In this document: positions 17,660 to 25,779 of the stretch, piece by piece
How positions within the stretch are numbered: the first letter of the stretch is position 1
How the letters are laid out: the number at the start of each line of letters is the position of its first letter
Assembly (NCBI RefSeq): GCF_036946125.1
Contig: NZ_JAQIJT010000002.1
Span: 589,001-653,000, forward strand
Origin: Sphingomonas adhaesiva
GTDB lineage: Bacteria; Pseudomonadota; Alphaproteobacteria; Sphingomonadales; Sphingomonadaceae
DNA length: 64,000 nt
Direction of reading: 5' to 3'
The notes under the pieces: generated by a model
What the model was told of the DNA's origin: nothing
What the model saw: only the letters and a program-made list of their open reading frames with translations
Databases searched by the model: none
Program-made: the position numbers and the translations under genes

Positions 17660-19096
17660 ATGGTGCGGCGCATCTGGAACTGGCGCAAGTCGATGTTCGC
17701 GCAGATCGCGCTGCTGACGCTCCTGTTCCTCGGCTGGGGGCTGTACAGCTTCGTCATCCGGCCGATCGCCGACATGCCGATCGCCACGCAGCGATCCCCC
17801 GAGCAGGCGACCACCGATCGCCTGCGCAGCGTGCTCCACGCCTTCGTGCTGGCGGAGCGCGAGACGCCGGGCAAGCCGCCCGCGCTCGCGACCGACCCGC
17901 TGATCCGCGCGATCGAGGCGCGCAATCCCGGCTTTCGCTATTACGTCCGTGCCGACGACCGGGCGTTCGGCAACGGCGATCCGGTCTATTTCCGCCAATT
18001 CGGCTTCGACCGGCTGGCACAGGTCCACCGCACCATCGCCGACCCCGCGATCTGCAGCCAGGCGAGCAAGCTGGTGCCCCGTGACGGGCACACCGACTAT
18101 GCCGATTTCTACATGTGCGACCGGCTGAGCTATTTCGAATATCGCGGGCTGGAACGTCCGGTGATCGTCAACGAGGAACAGCCGCTGGGGGCGATGGGGG
18201 GATGGCTGGCGGCGTTCAGCGGCAATTTCCTGCTCGCGGCCGGCGGCGTCTTCCTGATCTTCGCGCTGATCTTCACGCTGCACGTCCTGTCGCTGCGCCG
18301 TGTCGCGAAGCTCGCCCAATCGATCGATCCGCAGCGGCTGGACGCAAAGCTGCCGGAAAAGGGGGTGGCGAACGAAATCCTGCCGCTGGTTCGGGCCGTC
18401 AACCATCTGATCGGTCAGGTCGACGCCGCACAGCGCCGCGCGACCTTCTTCCTGTCCGCCGCCGCGCACGAGCTGCGCACGCCGCTGACCGTGCTGCGCA
18501 CCCGCCTGGAACTGATGGAGGAGGGCGCGGAGAAGGACAAGCTGATCGGTGACGTCCGCCGGCTGACGCGCCTCGTCAACCAGTTGCTGACGCTGATGAG
18601 CATCAGCAACCGGCGCGACATCACCGGGTTCGCCGACTTGGTCCTCATCGGCCGCAAGGTGACGCAGGATCTCTCGCTCCTCGCCGATCGCACCGGCGTG
18701 ACGCTGCGCTTCGACAGCGCGGTTCCCGTCTTCGAGATACCGGGCGATGCCGAGCTGATCGGATCGGCGATCGCCAACCTCGTCGACAACGCCATTTCGT
18801 TCGCACCCGAGGGGACCAGCGTCGACGTCGGCTTGAGCGCCGACGGGACGATCACCGTGCGCGATCATGGTCCGGGGCTGGGCTCGGTCGATCCGGACAC
18901 GCTGTTCGAACCCTTCATTCGGCCGGTGTCGAATCGCCGCGGCTACGGCCTGGGGCTTGCGATCGTCAGCGCGATCGTCCGGCTGCACGGCGGACGGGTC
19001 GCCGCGGCGAATGCTCCGGACGGAGGTGCGGTATTCACCGTAACGTTCTCCGATCAAACAATAAATGTCTCAGCCGACGCGACCCGTTTGATATAG
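17660..19096 (+). CDS. Sensor histidine kinase (HisKA/HATPase), last gene of the VWA/TPR operon
   Basis: 478 residues from ATG 17660, with GAGG 8 bases upstream and 10 bases after the TPR stop. TM1 at about 14-34, a ~150-residue periplasmic sensor with two cysteines (C132, C153) that could form a disulfide, and TM2 at 188-211. HisKA has H-E-L-R-T-P-L (H270). The ATPase domain shows N-L-V-D-N-A, D-H-G-P-G-L and G-Y-G-L-G-L-A-I. No HAMP is obvious. The likely partner is the OmpR-type regulator at 22450, on the far side of the receptor gene. Being in the operon that its own operator controls suggests positive or negative feedback. Confidence 0.93.
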   Translation: MVRRIWNWRKSMFAQIALLTLLFLGWGLYSFVIRPIADMPIATQRSPEQATTDRLRSVLHAFVLAERETPGKPPALATDPLIRAIEARNPGFRYYVRADDRAFGNGDPVYFRQFGFDRLAQVHRTIADPAICSQASKLVPRDGHTDYADFYMCDRLSYFEYRGLERPVIVNEEQPLGAMGGWLAAFSGNFLLAAGGVFLIFALIFTLHVLSLRRVAKLAQSIDPQRLDAKLPEKGVANEILPLVRAVNHLIGQVDAAQRRATFFLSAAAHELRTPLTVLRTRLELMEEGAEKDKLIGDVRRLTRLVNQLLTLMSISNRRDITGFADLVLIGRKVTQDLSLLADRTGVTLRFDSAVPVFEIPGDAELIGSAIANLVDNAISFAPEGTSVDVGLSADGTITVRDHGPGLGSVDPDTLFEPFIRPVSNRRGYGLGLAIVSAIVRLHGGRVAAANAPDGGAVFTVTFSDQTINVSADATRLI

Positions 19097-19139
19097 GATG
19101 TCGCGGCCGCGGCGATCCTTGATAGAATAATCCTGCCCC

Positions 19140-19157
19140 GCAAGGTTGGTGCAAGGC
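19140..19157 (+). promoter_or_regulatory. Direct-repeat operator, copy 3 (TonB receptor promoter)
   Basis: Reads GCAAGGTTGGTGCAAGGC, two GCAAG units with an 11-bp period, 43 bases after the kinase stop and 118 bases before the receptor ATG. It matches copies 1, 2 and 4 at every GCAAGG and TGCAAG position. Confidence 0.65.
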
Positions 19158-19274
19158 TTTCCTTTCACGCTGGTCCCGCCGCGGTCTGGGACGGTCGTGG
19201 GACGGATAGCGCGAGGCAATCGCCATCCAATCCTCCGCCGCCGGCCTTCGCAGAATCCATTGGGGGGATTGGTG

Positions 19275-22200
19275 ATGAAGAAGTCGGGATTGTTGGGCGC
19301 CTGTTCGATCGGGACCCTGCTCGCGTTCGGCCAGGCTGCGGTGGCGCAGACCCAGGCGCAGGTACCAGCTCCGGCTCAGGCGCAGACGTCCACCGACCCA
19401 CAGGCCGATTCGCCGGCGCCGGTGGCGTCGCCCGACAATAACGTTCCGGTCCCGGCGAACAGCGACGCCGCCGAGGACGCCCGCGTCCGCGAGAATGTCG
19501 AGCAGGCCGCAACCCCGGCGCCCGACCTCGAACGCGACGTCCGGCAGCGGCGGAACCCGGTCATCCGCAAGGCGGAGGGCAACGACGACATCCTCGTTAC
19601 CGGCAGCCGCCTGCGCGACGGCGACAAGACCAGCCGGCTGATCGTCATCGACGCCAAGGACATCCGCGACCGCGGCGTTACCTCGGTCGAGGAACTGGTG
19701 CGCACGCTGCCGCAGAACGTCGCGACGATCGGCGCGATCACCAACAGCCGCGGTCGCGGGCCGCTCAATTCGAACGGCGGCGTGACCGGGCAGAACATCG
19801 TCTCCGACGTCGGCGCGCTCGGCCTGGCGGCGGCCAACCTGGGCGGCGTCGGGGCGGGCAACACGCTGGTGCTCGTCAACGGTCGGCGTATCGCCGGGGC
19901 GGCGGGCGTCGAGCAGGGTTACGTCAACCTGAACGGTATTCCGTTGACCGCCATCGAGCGGGTGGAGATCAGCACCGGCGGCCAGGCCGCGATCTACGGC
20001 GCCGACGCGATGGGCGGCGTCATCAACTTCATCCTGAAGAAGAATTATGTCGGTACCACGCTGACCGCGTCGCACCGCGAGACCAGCTCGGGCGCGCGCG
20101 ACACGCGCATTAGCGCCTATACCGGCCGTGCCTGGGGCAGCGGCAGCATCGCCGCGACGCTCGAATGGGGACGGATCGATCCGGTCGTCAACGCCAAGAC
20201 CGGCTATGTCACGAACAACTATGCGCCGTTCTTCAACAACAATCCGACGTACGACCGCCGGACGTTCAGCGCGGGGACGCAGCCGGGCACCGCGGTCGTG
20301 CCGGGGTTCTTCGATCCCGCGACCAACCAGTTCGTCCCCGACAGCGGGCTCACCGTGCGTCCGGGCTTCGTCGGCGCACCGACGCGCGCCGATCTGATCC
20401 CGACGACGCTGAGCTCCAGCCGCGATTACGTCGCCGAATTCGGTGGCCCGCGCACGCGCACGCTCAGCGGGACGCTGAATTTCGAGCAGAAGCTCACCGA
20501 CCGGCTGAGCATCTTCGCGACCGGCCTGTATACGCGCTCGAAGAACGCTCAGGCGAACGCGATCTTCGGCGGCCTGCCGGTCAACCTCGCGCCGGGGCAG
20601 TTCTACAACCCGTTCCCGGCCTTCACCTTCGGATCGTTCGCCTATGCGAGCACCGTCAATTACTTTCCCGGCAGCGAGATCGCCGATGGCTCGCTCGTCC
20701 CGGCCGACGTGGAGAACACGTCATCCAGCTGGACCATCAACGGCGGCCTCAGCTACGATTTCGGCCGGCGGGCGAAGCTGCAGCTGATCTACACCCGGTC
20801 GCGGACGACGACGGAGGGCTCCGGGACGCAGCTCGGCAACCTCGTCAGCTTCCAGCGGACCGTCACCAACGGCGTCGTGAGCTATCCGTGCTACAACTTC
20901 CAGCTCGCCAACAACCGTATCCCCGCGAACCAGCGCGCTGAATACCAGGCGGCCTTCGACCGCCAGTGCGCGGCGCTGACGAGCAGCGATCCCAATATCG
21001 CCTTCAATCCCTGGCGCAGCAATGCCGCGGGCGGCGGCGCGAACATCGACACCTTCCTCTTTCCCTATGTCGTCGACGATCTCGGCAGTTCGCTCAGCAA
21101 CATCGAGGGGCGTCTGACGGGCGAGCTGCACGACCTGCCGGGCGGCGCGATCACCTACGCCGCCGGCTCGGAATATTCGCGTACCGGGCTTCGCAACGTA
21201 GCGATCAGCAACATCGCCGGCCCCGATCCGTCGACGACGCGCTACGCCTTCTTCGGCGAGGTCAACCTGCCGATCCTGGGGCGCGACTATACGCTGCCGT
21301 TCGCCAGGCGGCTGCTGTTCAATCTGGCGGCGCGTCACGACGTTTCGAGCACCCTGGGCGCGATCGGTACGGTCAATCGCGTTCCGGTCAGCGAGGGCGG
21401 CGAGATCATCTACGGCAAGAACACTTTCGCGCGCACCACCCCGTCGTGGGGGGTGCTGTGGTCGCCGACCAATACCATCGACGTCCGCGTGAAACTGACC
21501 CGCGGCTTCAAGGCGCCGCCGCCCACTCAGCTGTTCTCGGTCCAGGGCACGACGACGTTCCAGACGCAGATCGCGAACGACCCGTTGTTCACCTGCTCGC
21601 CGACGACCGACCGGACGTGCCGTGTCTTCGGCACGAACCGAACCTACACCGTGCCGGCATCGCTCGCGCCGAACCCGGACCTGCGGCCCGAGACGTCGCG
21701 TCAGCAGATCTACAGCATCTCATGGCAGCCGACGGGGCCGCTCGCGGGGCTGAATCTCGCCGTCACCTACAACCGCAACCGGATCCGCAACCAGTTCGCC
21801 ACGTCCCGCGAGCTGTTCTTCTTCCTGCCGGCGGCGGAGGTGCTGAAGCTCCCCCTATTCTATCCGCGCGACCCCGTGACGAACAGAATCCAGCGGTTCA
21901 ACAACGTCCGGTACAACGTCCTGGGTTCGGACTATGAATCGCTGACCTACGAGGCGAGCTATCTGTTCGCGACCGGAATCGGCACGTTCCAGCCGCGCCT
22001 GACCTATGTCGACAACATCCGTGCGCGGTCGATCGGGCTGGACGACAGCCAGGTCATCGACCAGCGCGGGCGCATCCTGGGCGTCGACAAGTACAAGATC
22101 GTCGGATCGGTGCAGTGGAACTGGGACAAGCTCAGCACGAACGTGTTCGTCTATCACACCCCGAGCTATCTGAACGACTATCTGTCGATCTATGCCGGCG

Positions 22201-22424
22201 GCGTGCAGCTCAACCCCGACCTCATCACCCGGGTGGCCCCGCTGACGACGGTCGACCTGTCGATGTCGTGGATCGTCTCCAACGGCCTGACGCTCCAGTT
22301 CGCGGGACGCAACATCCTGAAGGCGCGGGCGCCCTTCACCGTCGTGGATTCGCTGCCCTACGACACCGCCCGCTACGACGTGCAGGGACGCAGTCTGATG
22401 TTCTCGACACGCTTTTCGTTCTGA
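19275..22424 (+). CDS. TonB-dependent outer membrane receptor (1049 aa)
   Basis: The ATG at 19275 gives a classic signal peptide (MKKSGLLGACSIGTLLAFGQ, cleavage near AVAQ). About 75 residues of Pro/Ala/Gln-rich linker precede a TonB box-like D-D-I-L-V-T-G-S-R-L. The plug domain shows T-S-V-E-E-L-V-R-T-L-P, N-T-L-V-L-V-N-G-R-R and G-Q-A-A-I-Y-G-A-D-A-M-G-G-V-I-N. The barrel ends in an aromatic residue (RFSF). Substrate unknown; no STN signalling domain is seen. It is flanked by a kinase and a response regulator and shares their operator, so its cargo may be the signal. Co-control with an M16 peptidase recalls FusA/FusC and YddB/PqqL. Confidence 0.93.
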   Translation: MKKSGLLGACSIGTLLAFGQAAVAQTQAQVPAPAQAQTSTDPQADSPAPVASPDNNVPVPANSDAAEDARVRENVEQAATPAPDLERDVRQRRNPVIRKAEGNDDILVTGSRLRDGDKTSRLIVIDAKDIRDRGVTSVEELVRTLPQNVATIGAITNSRGRGPLNSNGGVTGQNIVSDVGALGLAAANLGGVGAGNTLVLVNGRRIAGAAGVEQGYVNLNGIPLTAIERVEISTGGQAAIYGADAMGGVINFILKKNYVGTTLTASHRETSSGARDTRISAYTGRAWGSGSIAATLEWGRIDPVVNAKTGYVTNNYAPFFNNNPTYDRRTFSAGTQPGTAVVPGFFDPATNQFVPDSGLTVRPGFVGAPTRADLIPTTLSSSRDYVAEFGGPRTRTLSGTLNFEQKLTDRLSIFATGLYTRSKNAQANAIFGGLPVNLAPGQFYNPFPAFTFGSFAYASTVNYFPGSEIADGSLVPADVENTSSSWTINGGLSYDFGRRAKLQLIYTRSRTTTEGSGTQLGNLVSFQRTVTNGVVSYPCYNFQLANNRIPANQRAEYQAAFDRQCAALTSSDPNIAFNPWRSNAAGGGANIDTFLFPYVVDDLGSSLSNIEGRLTGELHDLPGGAITYAAGSEYSRTGLRNVAISNIAGPDPSTTRYAFFGEVNLPILGRDYTLPFARRLLFNLAARHDVSSTLGAIGTVNRVPVSEGGEIIYGKNTFARTTPSWGVLWSPTNTIDVRVKLTRGFKAPPPTQLFSVQGTTTFQTQIANDPLFTCSPTTDRTCRVFGTNRTYTVPASLAPNPDLRPETSRQQIYSISWQPTGPLAGLNLAVTYNRNRIRNQFATSRELFFFLPAAEVLKLPLFYPRDPVTNRIQRFNNVRYNVLGSDYESLTYEASYLFATGIGTFQPRLTYVDNIRARSIGLDDSQVIDQRGRILGVDKYKIVGSVQWNWDKLSTNVFVYHTPSYLNDYLSIYAGGVQLNPDLITRVAPLTTVDLSMSWIVSNGLTLQFAGRNILKARAPFTVVDSLPYDTARYDVQGRSLMFSTRFSF

Positions 22425-22449
22425 CGCCGGACGGATAAGATACGATGCG

Positions 22450-23130
22450 ATGCGATTGCTGCTGGTAGAGGATGACGGCGACGTCGCGGAGACCCTGACC
22501 GCTTACCTGGAGCGGCAGGGCTTCGTGGTCGACCGCGCCGAAACGCTGGCCGTCGCGCAGGATGTCATCCTGGACAACGAGTTCGATCTGGTCCTGCTCG
22601 ACCGCCTGTTGCCCGACGGCGACGGCGTCGCGCTGATCGGCTATGCCCAGGCGCACAAGCGGCCGCAGCGGTTCCTGCTGCTGTCGGCGCTCGCGGGCAT
22701 CGACGACAAGGTGACGGGGCTGGAGCTCGGCGCGAGCGACTATATCGCCAAGCCGTTCGAACCGCGCGAGCTCGTCGCCCGCATCCGCGCGGCGCTGCGC
22801 CACGGCATCAACGCGGAGCGCGAGGTGCGGCGGTTCGGCCCGATCCTGCACGACGTCGACGGGGGCGGCTTCTTCGTCAACGACGCGCCGATGTCGCTGC
22901 GCCGGTCGGAAGCGCTGGTGCTCGCCGCGCTGATGACGCGACAGGGCGCGCTGGTCCGCCGGGAAACGCTGGAATCGCGCGTCTATGGCTATGACAAGTT
23001 CGTGAACGGCAACTCGCTGGAATCGATCATCTCGCGGCTGCGCAAGGCGCTGGCGACCAAGACCGATGCGGTGAAGGTCCTGTCGGTGCGCGGTGTCGGC
23101 TATCAGCTGGTCGAAAGCCCGCCGTCCTGA
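22450..23130 (+). CDS. OmpR-family response regulator
   Basis: 226 residues. The receiver domain has acidic residues at E7-D9, phospho-acceptor D51 in L-L-D-R-L-L-P-D-G-D-G, S79 and K101 (Y-I-A-K-P-F). The C-terminal winged helix contains S-L-R-R-S-E-A-L-V-L and N-S-L-E-S-I-I-S-R-L-R-K-A-L and ends R-G-V-G-Y-Q-L, as in OmpR/PhoB proteins. It begins 26 bases after the receptor stop, so it is probably co-transcribed with the receptor. It is the natural partner of the kinase at 17660 and the best candidate for binding the 11-bp-period repeats at the four promoters of this block. Confidence 0.93.
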   Translation: MRLLLVEDDGDVAETLTAYLERQGFVVDRAETLAVAQDVILDNEFDLVLLDRLLPDGDGVALIGYAQAHKRPQRFLLLSALAGIDDKVTGLELGASDYIAKPFEPRELVARIRAALRHGINAEREVRRFGPILHDVDGGGFFVNDAPMSLRRSEALVLAALMTRQGALVRRETLESRVYGYDKFVNGNSLESIISRLRKALATKTDAVKVLSVRGVGYQLVESPPS

Positions 23131-23152
23131 TCCCCGCGCCGATCCGCCTGCT

Positions 23153-23170
23153 GCAAGGCCCATGCAAGCC
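23153..23170 (+). promoter_or_regulatory. Direct-repeat operator, copy 4 (moxR promoter)
   Basis: Reads GCAAGGCCCATGCAAGCC, GCAAG units 11 bp apart, lying 22 bases after the response-regulator stop and 49 bases before the MoxR ATG. The short gap argues for a promoter directly overlapping this site. Confidence 0.65.
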
Positions 23171-23218
23171 GGACGCGGCAACATGGGCGCCATATTTCCT
23201 CACCAGAGTGTTCCGCCC

Positions 23219-24238
23219 ATGCAGATGACCGATCAGGCGCAGGCCGCACGCGCCCAGGCGGACGCCTTTCGCACCACCTTCCGCCGCATCCGCGACCAAG
23301 TGCGACGGATGATGGTGGGGCAGGAGGACGTGATCGACGGCGTGCTGACCGCGCTGATGGCGGGCGGGCATGTCCTGCTCGAAGGCGTTCCGGGGCTCGG
23401 CAAGACGATGCTCATCAGCTCGATCAGTCGGGCGGTCGACCTGCCGTTCTCGCGGATTCAGTTCACCCCGGACATGATGCCCGCGGACATCATCGGCACG
23501 ACCATGCTGACCGAGGCGGCGGGCGGCGGCCACGAGCTGACGTTCCAGCAGGGGCCGATCGTGGCGAACCTGGTCCTCGCCGACGAGATCAACCGCGCGA
23601 CGCCCAAGACCCAGTCGGCATTGCTCGAGGTCATGCAGGAACGCCAGGTCACCGTCGGACGCCGCACGATCCGCATGCCCGAGCCCTTCTGCGTGATGGC
23701 GACGCAGAATCCGGTCGATCAGGAGGGCACCTACCCGCTGCCCGAGGCGCAGCTCGACCGCTTCCTGTTCAAGCTGATCGTCGGCTATCCGAGCGAGGCG
23801 GACTATCACGCGATCATCGACCGCACGACGAGCGGCGTCGATGTCGCCATCGATGCCGTCACCAACGCCGAAGACCTGCGCGCACTGCGCGACATCGTCC
23901 GCCAGGTGCCCGTGCCCGAGGTGGCCAAGAGCTACGCGATCCGCCTCGTCATGGCGACGCAGCCCGGAAGTGCCTATGCGCCGGAGGCGGTGAACCGCAG
24001 CGTCGCGCTCGGGGCGTCGCCGCGCGGCGTGCAGAGCCTGATCCTCGCCGCGAAGGTGCAGGCGCTGCTCGACGATCGCTTCTCCGTCGCCTGCGACGAC
24101 ATCGCCCGGATCGCGCGCCCCGTCCTGCGCCACCGCGTCATCGTCAACTATCAGGCGCAGGCCCGCGGGGAGGGGATCGAACAGCTGCTCGACCTCATTC
24201 TGGACCGGGTCGACCTTCAGGACAGCCGGGCGGCGTGA
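23219..24238 (+). CDS. MoxR-family AAA+ ATPase
   Basis: 339 residues from ATG 23219 (another ATG at 23225). Walker A G-V-P-G-L-G-K-T (56-63), Walker B L-V-L-A-D-E-I-N-R-A (D121, E122), sensor 1 M-A-T-Q-N-P and the MoxR-typical G-T-Y-P-L-P-E-A-Q-L-D-R-F. MoxR ATPases remodel protein complexes together with VWA and DUF58 proteins. They usually sit first in that operon; here the gene stands alone, separated from its presumed partners (7391-12379) by the kinase, receptor and regulator genes, but has the same operator repeat. Confidence 0.95.
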   Translation: MQMTDQAQAARAQADAFRTTFRRIRDQVRRMMVGQEDVIDGVLTALMAGGHVLLEGVPGLGKTMLISSISRAVDLPFSRIQFTPDMMPADIIGTTMLTEAAGGGHELTFQQGPIVANLVLADEINRATPKTQSALLEVMQERQVTVGRRTIRMPEPFCVMATQNPVDQEGTYPLPEAQLDRFLFKLIVGYPSEADYHAIIDRTTSGVDVAIDAVTNAEDLRALRDIVRQVPVPEVAKSYAIRLVMATQPGSAYAPEAVNRSVALGASPRGVQSLILAAKVQALLDDRFSVACDDIARIARPVLRHRVIVNYQAQARGEGIEQLLDLILDRVDLQDSRAA

Positions 24239-24743
24239 AGGCGATTTCGAGAGCATCCCCGTTGAATGACCCCGGGGGAGCCTCGCAGGGCTGAGGGGTT
24301 CCAGGCACCGCGCGGTCGATGCCATCGCCCGACGGCCGCTGACCTCGTTCCTGCGCGTCGGCGACCGTGGCAGGATGCACGCCGGAGACCGCTTCGGCAC
24401 CATCCATCAACGAGTGGTCGCCGGCCAAGCGAACCCCGATGATCCGGCGCGACCCGCGCGGACGAGGCGGCGGCCTACAGGAAAGAGGGAGAGGAGATGG
24501 CGACACGCCGCGAAGACGGCGCGGACCACCAGATGACCTTCTCCAGCTTCGAGGCCGATCCGGGCTTGCTGATCTGGCATTCGACCGATCCGGTAAACTG
24601 GCGGCCGGTGACATCCGTCCTGCCATCGCCGCTCCCATTCGGTGGTGATGCATTATCACCGGATCGGCGGCGGGTGGACGAGCCGAACGGTCCGCCGAAC
24701 CGGCGGGTTACCGCCACGATTTCCTGTCGCCACCCGCAAGAAA
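24239..24743 (+). other. 505-base gap without a convincing gene
   Basis: This lies between moxR and the 3' end of pobR. An AG-rich run (GGGAGAGGAG) precedes an ATG at 24497 whose frame reads MATRREDGADHQMTFSSFEA for ~60 sensible residues, then runs far into pobR on the other strand. It may be a decayed gene or chance. I see no RNA gene or repeat here. Confidence 0.4.
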
Positions 24744-25652
24744 TCATCGACGAGAGCCGCAGCGGGCGGATGTTTCGGCGGGGACGGTCGCGGCCGGATC
24801 GCGAAAGGCGCGCGCCGAACACCGGGCATGTCGTCGGAAGAAGCGCGAGAAATAAGCCGGATCGCCGAACCCCAGCGAGAATCCGACCTCGGCGATGGAA
24901 AGGTTGCTGTAGAGCAGCATGCGCTGCGCTTCGAGCATCGCGCGATCGTCCAGCATCGCGGCGGGAGAACGACCGGCAATGCGCGTGCAGGCCGCGCGCA
25001 ATCTCGTCTCGCTCGTGCCCAGCGCGGCGGCATGTTGGGCGACGGTTTCGCGCAGGCGGAAGCGCTCGTTGATCCTCGCGCGATAGCGAGCGACCAGTTT
25101 CGCCTGGTGCCCGGGCGCGCCGGGATCCGTTCCGGCCGCGGGTTCGACGTGGCGAAGCACCTTGACCATCAGTCCCGTCAGAGCGGCTTCGACCGCGGCG
25201 TGATGGCCGGGCGCGGACCAGCTGAGTTCGCGCTGCAAGGTGGCGATGTCGACGCGCAGCGGCGCGACATCGACATCGGAAACGACGGTGGCGGCCGCGA
25301 ACACCGCGCGAAGCTCGGCATGGCGCTCGACGATCCGGCTCACATAGGATTGCGCGAGCGTGACGACCGTTCCGATCGATTCGTCATGCCACCGAAAGCC
25401 GTGCACGACACCCGCCGGCACGACGAGCAGGGCGGGTGCCCGGAAGTCCAGAGTCCGGGCGTCCGACTGCATGATGCCGCCCCCGACGTCGACCACGAAG
25501 ATCTGGCACAGATCGGCGTGTTCGTGCGGCCGGATCGTCCACTCGCTGGGGCGGGAGCGATCGTCGAGCTGCTCGACGTGCAGGAAGCCTTCCGCAACGG
25601 CCTGATGCGGCTCGCCGTAGAGGTAGAAGGTGGGGATGCCCTGGGCCGTCAT
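24744..25652 (-). CDS. pobR: AraC-family activator, PobR type
   Basis: 302 residues from ATG 25652; a TTG 36 bases upstream is a weaker choice. The start I-P-T-F-Y-L-Y-G-E is typical of PobR regulators, followed by a cupin-like effector domain with paired histidines (P-H-E-H-A-D) and a C-terminal double helix-turn-helix (V-A-Q-H-A-A-A-L-G-T-S-E-T-R-L; L-S-I-A-E-V-G-F-S-L-G-F-G-D-P-A-Y-F-S-R-F-F). PobR activates pobA in response to 4-hydroxybenzoate. It is transcribed divergently from pobA, 127 bp apart, so the shared gap must hold its operator; I could not pick out a clear site there. Confidence 0.88.
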   Translation of the reverse strand: MTAQGIPTFYLYGEPHQAVAEGFLHVEQLDDRSRPSEWTIRPHEHADLCQIFVVDVGGGIMQSDARTLDFRAPALLVVPAGVVHGFRWHDESIGTVVTLAQSYVSRIVERHAELRAVFAAATVVSDVDVAPLRVDIATLQRELSWSAPGHHAAVEAALTGLMVKVLRHVEPAAGTDPGAPGHQAKLVARYRARINERFRLRETVAQHAAALGTSETRLRAACTRIAGRSPAAMLDDRAMLEAQRMLLYSNLSIAEVGFSLGFGDPAYFSRFFRRHARCSARAFRDPAATVPAETSARCGSRR

Positions 25653-25779
25653 GTGGCGATCATGCACCTGGATGGGCGAATCGTCCAATTTTTCGGTCGA
25701 TCCGCCGATGGTGTCGCGGCCGATCGGGCGGCATCGTGGCTCGCGCGCCCGGACGATAGTGGCGGAGAGGAGAGCGAAG

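Noticed and set aside
12337..17925. A 1862-codon open frame on the minus strand
   Set aside because: It mirrors the TPR gene; its sequence is Arg/Gln/Gly-rich with no signal, repeat or domain, as expected for the antisense of GC-rich codons.
17033..19057. A 674-codon minus-strand open frame
   Set aside because: Shadow of the kinase gene, which has intact H, N and G boxes on the plus strand.
24497..25072. Plus-strand frame with a GGAGAGGAG sequence before ATG 24497
   Set aside because: It runs 329 bases into the well-supported pobR on the other strand and matches no family; kept only as a note in the gap.
25630..25779. Longer pobA reading from 25630
   Set aside because: It overlaps the pobR start and lengthens PobA beyond its usual ~394 residues; GTG 25780 has a good RBS.
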